From Streptomyces sp. RKAG293 (GTDB taxonomy: Bacteria; Actinomycetota; Actinomycetes; Streptomycetales; Streptomycetaceae), in assembly GCF_023701745.1 (NCBI RefSeq), contig NZ_JAJOZB010000001.1:7859001-7923000 (forward strand): a DNA stretch of 64,000 nt. The letters are read 5' to 3'. Positions 8,634 through 16,691 of this stretch are shown one piece after another (position 1 is the stretch's first letter; each line of letters begins with the position of its first letter). The position numbers were made by a program, and so were the translations under genes. The notes beneath the pieces are model-generated. The model was not told where the DNA came from and searched no databases. It worked only from the letters and a program-made list of their open reading frames with translations.

Positions 8634-10972
8634 GCCTCGACACCCGGACCGCCGAGGAGCGGAAGAACCAGGAGCCGGCGGCTACCGCCCCGGGGGCGCC
8701 ACCCAAGAGCAGCCCCGTTCGCACGGGCCGCCGGCGCCGCTATCTGCGGACGCCCGTCGTCCCGCAGATGGAGGAACAGGACTGCGGCGCCGCCTGTCTC
8801 GCGATCGTCCTCGGCGCGTTCGGCCGCCGGACGACCCTGCACGAGGCGTCCCGTTCCTGCGGAGTGTCCCGCGACGGGGTGAGCGCCGCCGCGGTGGCCC
8901 GCGCCGCCGGCCGCTACGGCCTGGTGGCGCGGGGCCGCCGGGTGGTGCGCGGCGACGACCGGCTGCTGGGCCTGGACGCCGTGCCGGTGCCGTCGATGGT
9001 GCTCGTCACCGGACCGCACTTCGCGGTCTTCGAAGGCATCAAGCGGGGCCGCGTCCGCGTCAACGATCCCTCGCTGGGCAGCCATTCGGCGACTCCGGCG
9101 GAATTCTGGGACTCCTTCGCGGGCATCGCGGTCGGCTTCGAACCAGGGCCCGACTTCGAACGCGGCGGCGCCCGGTTCCCTTTCCTGCGGGGGCTGTTGG
9201 CGAGGGTCCGGCCGTACGGGTTCGCCCTGCTGGTCGCCGTGCTGGTCGCGGTGCTGCTCACCGTTCCCGCGATGGCCGCGGCGTTCCTGCTGCGGGCCTA
9301 CCTCACCTCGGTGACGCTCGGCGGAACCGGCGCCTGGGCACTCCCGCTCGTCCTGGCCACCGGCGGTTCGGCCGCCGCGGTGCTGCTCGGCACCTGGCTG
9401 CAGCAGAGCGTCGTCAACCGGGTGCTGGCCTCGATGGCGGCCCGCACCTCGACCGGATTCCTGTGGCGCATGCTGCGGCTGCCCGGTTCGTTCTTCCACC
9501 GCAGGCAGCTCGGCGGTCTGGTGACCAGGGTCCAGATCAACGACGGGCTCTCGGCGCTGCTCTCCTACCGCGCCGCCGGCGCCGCCGCCTCGGCCGCCAC
9601 CGCCGCCGCGCACCTCGCCGCCCTGATCTGGCTCCAGCCCCGGCTGGCACTCGTGCCGGTGGTGGTGGCGGTCATCGATGTCGCGGCCCTGAAACTCGCC
9701 GACCGGCGGCGCGGCGGCATGCTGCACCAGCTCCACTCCGAGCAGCACAAGCGCGACGGGGTGGCCTTCGCCGGCATCTCCGCCATCGAGACGCTGAAGG
9801 CGGAGGGGGCCGAGGACTCGTTCTTCCGCTCCTGGTCGGGCTGGCAGGCGCGGGCCATGGACACCGCGCAGAACGTCGCCACCGCCGTCCTCGTACCGCT
9901 CTCGCTGCCGACCGCGCTCACCACCGCGGGCACCGCGGCCGTCGTGGTGGCCGGGACCGCGCTGCTGATCGGCGGCAGCGTGACCGTCGGAACCCTGCTC
10001 GCCTTCCTGCTGCTGCTCAACGGGTTCCTGCTGCCGGTCACCCAACTCGTCGGCACGGGATCCGAGCTGACGATGGCACGAGCCCAGTCCGCGCTCCTCG
10101 ACGACGTCGAGCTCTCCGAGCCCGACCCCTATCTGACGGCCGTCCTGGACCCGGTGGACGGCTCGGCCGGACCCGTCGCGCTCAGCGGCCTGCTGGAGCT
10201 GCGGGACGTGTCCTTCGGGTACGACCCCAACCGGCCGGCCACGCTGGACGGCATCTCGCTGACGGTGCGGCCGGGGGAGTGGGTCGCGGTCGTCGGATCG
10301 AGCGGCAGCGGCAAGTCCACGCTGGCGCGGCTCGCCGCCGGAGTGCTCCGGCCCTGGACCGGCGACGTGCTGCTGGACGGTGTGCCGCGCGAATCACTGC
10401 CGCGTGCCGTCGTGACCAGCCAGGTCGCCTATGTGGAGCAGCGGTTGCGGCTCTTCGAGGGGACCATCCGCGACAACCTCACGCTGTGGAACCCGGCGGC
10501 CGACGAGACGGCCCTGCACCGGGCGCTCGCCGACGCGGAGGCCGCCGATCTGGTCCGCGGCCGCGGCGGCCTGGACGCCGGCCGGATCGAGGAGGACGCC
10601 CGGAACCTCTCCGGCGGAGAGCGGCAGCGGCTGGAGCTGGCCCGAGCGCTGGCCCTCGACCCTCCGTTGCTGGTCCTGGACGAGGCGACCTCCGCGCTGG
10701 ACGCCCGCACCGAGGCCCTGGTCAACACGCACCTGCGGCGGCGCGGTACCGGCTGCCTGGTGCTCGCCCACCGGCTGAGCACCGTCCGCTCCGCCGACCG
10801 GGTGGTCGTCCTGGAGGGCGGCCGGATCGTCCAGCAGGGCACCCCGGCGGAACTGGCCGCGGTGCCCGGCCGATACCGGACGCTGCTGTCCGAGGCCGGT
10901 GGCCAGGACTCCACGGACGCCACCGCCCCCGTCGCACCGACCCCGAACCGTCCTGTTCAGGAGCAGTCATGA
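8630..10972 (+). CDS. Peptidase-containing ABC transporter (C39 peptidase, NHLM family)
   Basis: The 780-aa protein combines an N-terminal C39 protease, a six-helix membrane domain and an ATPase. Catalytic residues of the protease are visible: Cys52 in QDCGAACL, His130 in GPHFAVFEG and Asp146 in VNDPSLG. The ATPase has GSSGSGKST, LSGGERQRLELA and LLVLDEATSALD with an H-loop (AHRLST). Such proteins cut double-glycine leaders during export, which fits the Gly31-Gly32 site of the precursor at 6128. It overlaps its neighbours by 4 nt on both sides, so the export genes form one translationally coupled block. Confidence 0.94.
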   Translation: MSLDTRTAEERKNQEPAATAPGAPPKSSPVRTGRRRRYLRTPVVPQMEEQDCGAACLAIVLGAFGRRTTLHEASRSCGVSRDGVSAAAVARAAGRYGLVARGRRVVRGDDRLLGLDAVPVPSMVLVTGPHFAVFEGIKRGRVRVNDPSLGSHSATPAEFWDSFAGIAVGFEPGPDFERGGARFPFLRGLLARVRPYGFALLVAVLVAVLLTVPAMAAAFLLRAYLTSVTLGGTGAWALPLVLATGGSAAAVLLGTWLQQSVVNRVLASMAARTSTGFLWRMLRLPGSFFHRRQLGGLVTRVQINDGLSALLSYRAAGAAASAATAAAHLAALIWLQPRLALVPVVVAVIDVAALKLADRRRGGMLHQLHSEQHKRDGVAFAGISAIETLKAEGAEDSFFRSWSGWQARAMDTAQNVATAVLVPLSLPTALTTAGTAAVVVAGTALLIGGSVTVGTLLAFLLLLNGFLLPVTQLVGTGSELTMARAQSALLDDVELSEPDPYLTAVLDPVDGSAGPVALSGLLELRDVSFGYDPNRPATLDGISLTVRPGEWVAVVGSSGSGKSTLARLAAGVLRPWTGDVLLDGVPRESLPRAVVTSQVAYVEQRLRLFEGTIRDNLTLWNPAADETALHRALADAEAADLVRGRGGLDAGRIEEDARNLSGGERQRLELARALALDPPLLVLDEATSALDARTEALVNTHLRRRGTGCLVLAHRLSTVRSADRVVVLEGGRIVQQGTPAELAAVPGRYRTLLSEAGGQDSTDATAPVAPTPNRPVQEQS

Positions 10973-13260
10973 CGCCCACTCAGCAGGCGGAGCGCACCCG
11001 GACCGCCGACGCGACGGCCGCACTGAACGCGACGGCGGCGGCCAACCGCGCGACCCTCGCGGCCGCCCTCGACGGGCTCGGCCCGGCGGCCCGCCGCCCG
11101 AGTAGGGAGGCCCGCGCGGTGGCCGTCCCGCCGCCGGACCCGGCCGCCCACGCGCTCGCCGTGCTCGCGGCCCTCGGCCCAGCCCTGGGGATCGAGGTGC
11201 CCGCCGAACTGCCCGCCGCGGTGCGCACCGCCCGCGACCCGCTGATCGCACTGCTGCGGCGGCTGGGCGTGCGCTGGCGGCAGGTCACCCTCCCTGCCGC
11301 CAAGGCGCCCAAGGGCGCGAAGAGTTCGGACGGCGACCACGTTCATGGTGATCCCGGCGGCACCGCCGGTGCGATGATCGCGTTCGCCTCCGACGACGGC
11401 CGCCCGCTCGCCCTCGTGCCGCGCGGCCGGGGCCATCTGGTGTGCGACCCGGCGGCCCCGGACGCCGGGCGTGCGCGGCGCCGGCCGGCGGGACCCGCCT
11501 GCTCGCGCCAGGCGCTGCTGCTCTACCGGCCGCTGCCGCCCGGCACTCCGACCCCCGGTTCGCTGCTGCGCTTCGCGCTCGGCGCCCCCGGTACCCGTCG
11601 CGACCTGGTGGTCCTCGCGGGCGCCGGGCTGCTCACCGCCGTCCTGACGCTGCTCGTACCCCTGAGCGCCGGGCTGCTCATGCCGCGGCTGCTGGCCGCC
11701 GACCGGCACCCGCTGCGCTGGCTGGCGCTGCTGCTCGGCGCGGCCTCGGCGGCGGGACTGCTGCTCCTGCTGGTCCGCAACACCGCCGCCGTCCGGCTGA
11801 CCGGACGCATCCAGGCGGCGCTCGAACCGGCCGTGTGGGACCGGCTGCTCACCCATGACGCCCGGTTCTTCCGGGACTTCTCCACCGGCGACCTCGTGCA
11901 CCGGGCCAACGCGGTCGCCGAGGCCCGGCAGGCGCTGTCGGAAGTGCTGGTCTCCGCGGTCCTGGGAGCGTTCTTCTCGCTGTCGGGACTCCTGCTGCTG
12001 CTCACCGTGGATCTGCGGCTCGGCGGTGTGCTGCTGCTCGCTGCGGTCGCCGCCGTCACCGTCCTGCTCCTGCTGGGACGGCGCAGGCAGCGGTACGAGT
12101 CCGAGGTGTACGCGCTGCACGGCCGGCTGCACGGAGTGCTGTACGGGCTGCTGCTGGGCATCGACAAGCTGCAGACGGCGGGGCGCGAGATCCAGGCCTT
12201 CGCCCGCTGGGCCGGCCCCTTCGCCCGGCAGAAGCGCGCCGACGCCGCCGCGATGCGCGCCGACGCCGCCTCGGGCGCCGTCACCGCCGCCCTGCAACCC
12301 CTGCTGCTCGCCGTGCTGCTGGCGGCGGCCGCCGCCGGGGGCGCCGGGAGCGTCTCCGCCGGACATCTGATGGCGGCCGGTATCGCGGCCGGACAGGTGG
12401 CGCTGGCACTCGGCCAGCTGACCCACGCGGCGGCCACCGCGTACGGCATCGCACCGGTGCTGGACCGGCTGCGGCCGGTGCTCGCGGCGCCCGCCGTCCC
12501 CGCCTCGGGACCGCACCGCCGCGACCCCGGCGTGCTCGGTGGCGCGGTCGCCCTCGAAGAGGTGACCTTCCGCTACCCGGGAGCGGCGGTACCGGCCCTC
12601 GACCGGGTCAGCCTGCGGGCCGAGGAGGGCGAGTTCGTCGCCGTCGTCGGACCCTCGGGCGCCGGCAAGTCGACCCTGATCCGGCTGATCCTGGGCTTCG
12701 ACATCCCCGAGTCCGGAACCGTGCGGCACGACGGACAGGACCTCGCCGCCCTCGATCTGCGCCTGGTGTGCGGCCAGTTGGGCACCGTCCTGCAGAACGG
12801 GCGGACGCTGCGCGGAAACCTGCTGGAGAACCTGGCCGGCACCGACCCCGACGTCAGCGAGGACGACGTCTGGGCCGCCGCGGAACAGGCCGGCATCGCC
12901 GCCGAACTCCGGGCCCTGCCGCTCGGCCTGGGCACCCGCATCGGTGAGGACGCCCAGGGCTTCTCGGGCGGTCAGATCCAGCGCATCCTGCTCGCCCGCG
13001 CGCTGGTCAGGCGCCCCGCCGTGCTGCTGCTCGACGAGGCGACGTCCGCCCTCGACAACGCCACCCAGGCCCACGTCGCCGACGCCGTGGCCGCCCTCGA
13101 CCGCACCCGCATCGTCATCGCCCACCGGCTCAGCACCATCCGCCGGGCGGACCGTATCCACGTCCTGGACGCCGGGCGGGTCACCGCCTCGGGGACCTAC
13201 GACGAACTGCTCGACCACGACCCCCTGTTCACCCGCCTCGTCCGACCCCAGGAGATCTGA
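10969..13260 (+). CDS. ABC transporter, NHLM system, without peptidase
   Basis: The 763-aa fusion of membrane and ATPase domains has an N-terminal region of about 200 residues that takes the place of the C39 domain but lacks its QxxCG motif; it reads like the cyclic-nucleotide-like or unknown N-domain of the second NHLM transporter. The ATPase has GPSGAGKST, FSGGQIQRILLARAL and LLLDEATSALD. In NHLM systems two such proteins probably pair as a heterodimer with the C39 partner. A His/Asp-rich patch near residue 120 (SDGDHVHGD) is unusual. Start ATG overlaps the previous stop (ATGA). Confidence 0.9.
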   Translation: MTPTQQAERTRTADATAALNATAAANRATLAAALDGLGPAARRPSREARAVAVPPPDPAAHALAVLAALGPALGIEVPAELPAAVRTARDPLIALLRRLGVRWRQVTLPAAKAPKGAKSSDGDHVHGDPGGTAGAMIAFASDDGRPLALVPRGRGHLVCDPAAPDAGRARRRPAGPACSRQALLLYRPLPPGTPTPGSLLRFALGAPGTRRDLVVLAGAGLLTAVLTLLVPLSAGLLMPRLLAADRHPLRWLALLLGAASAAGLLLLLVRNTAAVRLTGRIQAALEPAVWDRLLTHDARFFRDFSTGDLVHRANAVAEARQALSEVLVSAVLGAFFSLSGLLLLLTVDLRLGGVLLLAAVAAVTVLLLLGRRRQRYESEVYALHGRLHGVLYGLLLGIDKLQTAGREIQAFARWAGPFARQKRADAAAMRADAASGAVTAALQPLLLAVLLAAAAAGGAGSVSAGHLMAAGIAAGQVALALGQLTHAAATAYGIAPVLDRLRPVLAAPAVPASGPHRRDPGVLGGAVALEEVTFRYPGAAVPALDRVSLRAEEGEFVAVVGPSGAGKSTLIRLILGFDIPESGTVRHDGQDLAALDLRLVCGQLGTVLQNGRTLRGNLLENLAGTDPDVSEDDVWAAAEQAGIAAELRALPLGLGTRIGEDAQGFSGGQIQRILLARALVRRPAVLLLDEATSALDNATQAHVADAVAALDRTRIVIAHRLSTIRRADRIHVLDAGRVTASGTYDELLDHDPLFTRLVRPQEI

Positions 13261-13261
13261 G

Positions 13262-16200
13262 ATGACGCTCGACCTGCAGGCCTGGCTCACCACCCCCGCC
13301 GTGCCGGGAACGGCCGCCGGGTCCCCGGCGGGAGACGGCACGCTCCTGCCCGGCGTCCCGCGCGGCGACGACCGGCTGCGTGCCGTGATCGCCCTGGCCG
13401 CCTCCTTCCCGGAGCGCGCGGCGGCCTCGACCACCGCCGACGGCACGCCGGACGGCGCCAGACCACCCGTCTTCGCCGCCGCCGAGGACGAACAGCACAG
13501 CCGCTCCACCGCCGTCGCGGGCTGGCTCCGGCGGGCGGCGGGCGACCCGGCGTCGGCCGGGGTGCTGCTCGACCACCTGGCGGCCACCGGCCGTGAACTC
13601 GGCGACGGCCTGCGGCCGGTCGCGCTGCGCGACCCGTCCGTCGTGCCGGACTGGGCGCACGCCCTCATCGGCTTCCTGCGCGCCCAGCCCGCCGCCCCCA
13701 CCAGCGAGACCGTCGCACCGGGTGCGATCACCGCGTCCTTCCGTACCGCTGCCGGCGCCCTGCTGCCCTACGACCTCACAGGGGCCGCGGACACCGCGTC
13801 CGTGCTCGGCGTCCAGGTGCTCGACTCCGCGCGGGCCGACCTGGCGGAGACCCTGGTGCGGCGGCTGACCGAGGCGCTGGACCTGCCGATGCGTTACGAG
13901 GTCCAGTCGTCGTCCGCGCACCCCGGCGGCGGTGACTGGGACGCGCAGGGCGGCCCCGACGCCTCGCAGGAGGGCTGGCTGGCCCGGCTGGAGCGGCTGC
14001 CCGCGCTCGCCTTCCTCGTCGGCACCGCCTGCCGCCACTGGCAGCACGTCTACACCGAGATGTTCGCCCGGCTCGCCTCCGACCGGGAACTGCTGCGCAC
14101 CCGCCTCTGGGACGGCGCCGACCCGGGCGCGCTGGCCGCCGTGCACGGTGACGCGGGCGACCGCCACGCGGGCGGCCGGTCCGTCGCGCTGCTGCACTTC
14201 GCGGACGGCCAGGGCGTCGTCTACAAGCCGAAGGACCTGCGGCACGCCACCGCCTACATGGACCTGGTGCGCGACCTCAACGCCGCGGGCCTGTCACCCG
14301 GACTCCACGTCCGCACCGTGCTGGTGCGCAGCGACCACGGCGCACCGGACGACGGCGCCGCGACCGGTCCCGCCGCCGACCCGGTGACCGAGCACGAGCC
14401 CGACCACGGCGACGCGTACGGCTGGGAGGAGCTCGTTCCCGCGCTGCCCTGCACCGACCGCGAGGGCTTCGCCCGCTTCTACCGCAGGCTCGGGATGACC
14501 GTCCGGCTGGTGCAGCTGCTCGAAGGCCGCGACCTGTGGTCCGACAACCTGCTGGCCAGCGGCGAGTACCCGGTCATCACGGATCTGGAGTGCCTGCTCT
14601 ACCCGCGGGTCCAGACCCCGCCGGCGCTGCCGGCCGGCCAGGGCGGACTGCTGGACGTCCTGGAGTCGACCGTCGTGCGCACGGCCATGGCCGTACAGCC
14701 GTGGGTGCCGTCCAAGGACCGCCCGGTGGTGGACATCGGCTGCCTGTCGCGCGCCGACGACCTGGAGATCGAACCCGGCAAGCCCGCCCTGCCGCTGCCG
14801 CCGTACCGGCCGGTGCACGACGGCGAGAAGGCCGACCCGTGGGAGTACGCGGACGAGGTCGTCGCGGGCTACCGCGACATGCACCGCACACTCGCCGGGA
14901 TGCGTGACCGGCTGGCGTCCCCCGACGGCCCGCTGGCCGGCTTCAAGGGCGTCTGGGTGCGCTACATCTGGCGGCACACCTGGGACGGCTACAAGATCCT
15001 GCGGACCTCGACGAGCCCGCTCGCCCTGTCCGACGGCGCCACCCGCGAGACCGTGATCGCCGGCGCCCTGCGCGGCGCCGTGGCCGCCCGCGCCGGCGAC
15101 AGCGCACGCGGCGACCTGCTGGAGGTGGTGCTCAGCGAACTCGACTCCTACCGCGTCCTGGACATCCCGTTCTTCCGCTCGCTGACCACGTCGTCCTCGG
15201 TGTTCACCGCCCAGGGCCACGAGATCCCCGGCCACTTCCAGAGCACCGCCTGGGACCGGCTGCACGCCCGCATCGCCGAACTCGACCGCTTCGACCTGGA
15301 TCTGCACACCGCCGTGCTCTCCGGCTGCATCGACGCGGCACGGTCCGGGACGCAGCTCCCGCCGGCCACCACCGCCTCCCCGAGGACCGCCCCGCTCTCC
15401 GTACCGACGTCCGGTGAACTCCTCGACCACGCCGTGCGGCTGGGCGACCGGATGCTCGCCGACCGGCAGCGCACCGCCGCGGGCGGCGGCTGGATCGGGC
15501 TGAGCTGGTACCCCGCGACCGGGCTGCGGCAGGTCGAGGTGCTCAGCGGTGTCGACCTCGTCACCAGTGGTGTCGGCGTGGCGCTCTTCCTTGCCGAACT
15601 GTGGTCGGCGACCGGGTCGCCGCGCTTCCGGCAGGCGGCGCACGAGACGCTCTGGGCCGCGGCCGCCCTCATCGACCCGCGCCACCCGGCCTCCTTCGGC
15701 TTCGCCCGTGACACCCGGCTGGCCTCCGGGGTCCCGGTGCCCGGCGGTCTCGCCGGGCCCGGCTCCCTCATCCACGCACTGGCCCGCGGCGCCGAATCCC
15801 TCGCCGAGCCCGCCTTCCTCGACGTGGCGCGGGCGCTGGTCCCGGGAGCCGCGGCCCTCGCGGCGGCGCCCGCCGGCCGGTCCTCGGCCCGCGACGCCGA
15901 CCGGCTCCCGTACCAGGACAGCCCGTTGGGCGCGGCCGGACTGCTGCTGAACCTGCTGCGGCTGCGCCGCTCCATGGGCGCCGGCACGACGGGCGCGGCC
16001 ACCGACGCCGACGCGGCGATCCGCGACCTCGCCGAGGCCGCCCGGCGAGCCCTTGCGGGCGACGCCCCGGCCGGCCGCTTCACCACCCCGGCGACCTTCC
16101 TCGACCTGGTGCCGACCGGCGCCGACAGCATCGCCGCGGCCCTCGCCCGCACCGTCGCGGAAGCGCCCGGCCTGCTGGCCGATCCCGACGCCGCCCGTGC

Positions 16201-16669
16201 GCTGCTGCGCGCGCACCGGTTCACGACGACCGCCCGCGGCGGGCGGCTGGCCTGCCTGGACACCGCCGTCTCGCTGGGCACCGGCGCCGTCCACCCCGGC
16301 GACCTCGCCGGGCTCACCCCACCCGTCACCGCCGCCGAGATCGCGGCGCTCGGCACCCGCGAACTGGTCGCCGCCGCGGGCGAGGCACTGACCTCGGCCG
16401 AGGCCGGACTGCTGCACACCCTGGACGACGACCGCGCCGGCAGCACCGCCGAGACGCTGGTGCCGGGACCGTTCTTCGACGGCCGGGAAGCGGCCGGCGT
16501 CCTCGTCGCCGAACTGCTGCGGCGCCACCACGCCACCGGCAGCTGGTTCGGGGACCGCGCCGCCGACGACCGCGTCAACCTCGGCGCGCTGGACGGCGGC
16601 GCCGCCGTCGGCCTCCTCCTGCTGCGGCTGGTCGACCCGGCCACCGCCCCGCTCGCCACCCTTCGCTAA
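13262..16669 (+). CDS. Atypical LanM lanthionine synthetase with degenerate cyclase domain
   Basis: The 1135-aa protein has the LanM layout: an N-terminal dehydratase with lipid-kinase-like fold (residues about 130-650) and a C-terminal LanC-like part (about 720-1135). Visible dehydratase residues are Lys322 (YKPKDL), Asp424, Asn429, Asp441 (in RDLWSDN and VITDLECLL), and Arg567/Thr573 (VRYIWRHT), which match by spacing the CylM kinase and elimination residues as I recall them. Where CylM-type enzymes have His in the D-x-H-x-x-N loop, this one has Trp426. The LanC part keeps helical-repeat signatures (SGVGVALFLAELW) but lacks the WCxG and CHG zinc motifs; the matching places read RLACLDTAVSLG and LGALDGG. 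Thioether cyclisation is therefore unlikely; Ser phosphorylation or elimination is uncertain. It starts two bases after the transporter stop. Confidence 0.88.
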   Translation: MTLDLQAWLTTPAVPGTAAGSPAGDGTLLPGVPRGDDRLRAVIALAASFPERAAASTTADGTPDGARPPVFAAAEDEQHSRSTAVAGWLRRAAGDPASAGVLLDHLAATGRELGDGLRPVALRDPSVVPDWAHALIGFLRAQPAAPTSETVAPGAITASFRTAAGALLPYDLTGAADTASVLGVQVLDSARADLAETLVRRLTEALDLPMRYEVQSSSAHPGGGDWDAQGGPDASQEGWLARLERLPALAFLVGTACRHWQHVYTEMFARLASDRELLRTRLWDGADPGALAAVHGDAGDRHAGGRSVALLHFADGQGVVYKPKDLRHATAYMDLVRDLNAAGLSPGLHVRTVLVRSDHGAPDDGAATGPAADPVTEHEPDHGDAYGWEELVPALPCTDREGFARFYRRLGMTVRLVQLLEGRDLWSDNLLASGEYPVITDLECLLYPRVQTPPALPAGQGGLLDVLESTVVRTAMAVQPWVPSKDRPVVDIGCLSRADDLEIEPGKPALPLPPYRPVHDGEKADPWEYADEVVAGYRDMHRTLAGMRDRLASPDGPLAGFKGVWVRYIWRHTWDGYKILRTSTSPLALSDGATRETVIAGALRGAVAARAGDSARGDLLEVVLSELDSYRVLDIPFFRSLTTSSSVFTAQGHEIPGHFQSTAWDRLHARIAELDRFDLDLHTAVLSGCIDAARSGTQLPPATTASPRTAPLSVPTSGELLDHAVRLGDRMLADRQRTAAGGGWIGLSWYPATGLRQVEVLSGVDLVTSGVGVALFLAELWSATGSPRFRQAAHETLWAAAALIDPRHPASFGFARDTRLASGVPVPGGLAGPGSLIHALARGAESLAEPAFLDVARALVPGAAALAAAPAGRSSARDADRLPYQDSPLGAAGLLLNLLRLRRSMGAGTTGAATDADAAIRDLAEAARRALAGDAPAGRFTTPATFLDLVPTGADSIAAALARTVAEAPGLLADPDAARALLRAHRFTTTARGGRLACLDTAVSLGTGAVHPGDLAGLTPPVTAAEIAALGTRELVAAAGEALTSAEAGLLHTLDDDRAGSTAETLVPGPFFDGREAAGVLVAELLRRHHATGSWFGDRAADDRVNLGALDGGAAVGLLLLRLVDPATAPLATLR

Positions 16670-16691
16670 CGACGTGGACTACGGAGTCACC

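Noticed and set aside
8597..10045. Long open frame on the minus strand across the C39 transporter gene, and many similar antisense frames elsewhere
   Set aside because: These result from high GC at third codon positions; their translations are Arg/Gly/Pro-rich without any domain, while the plus-strand genes have clear motifs.
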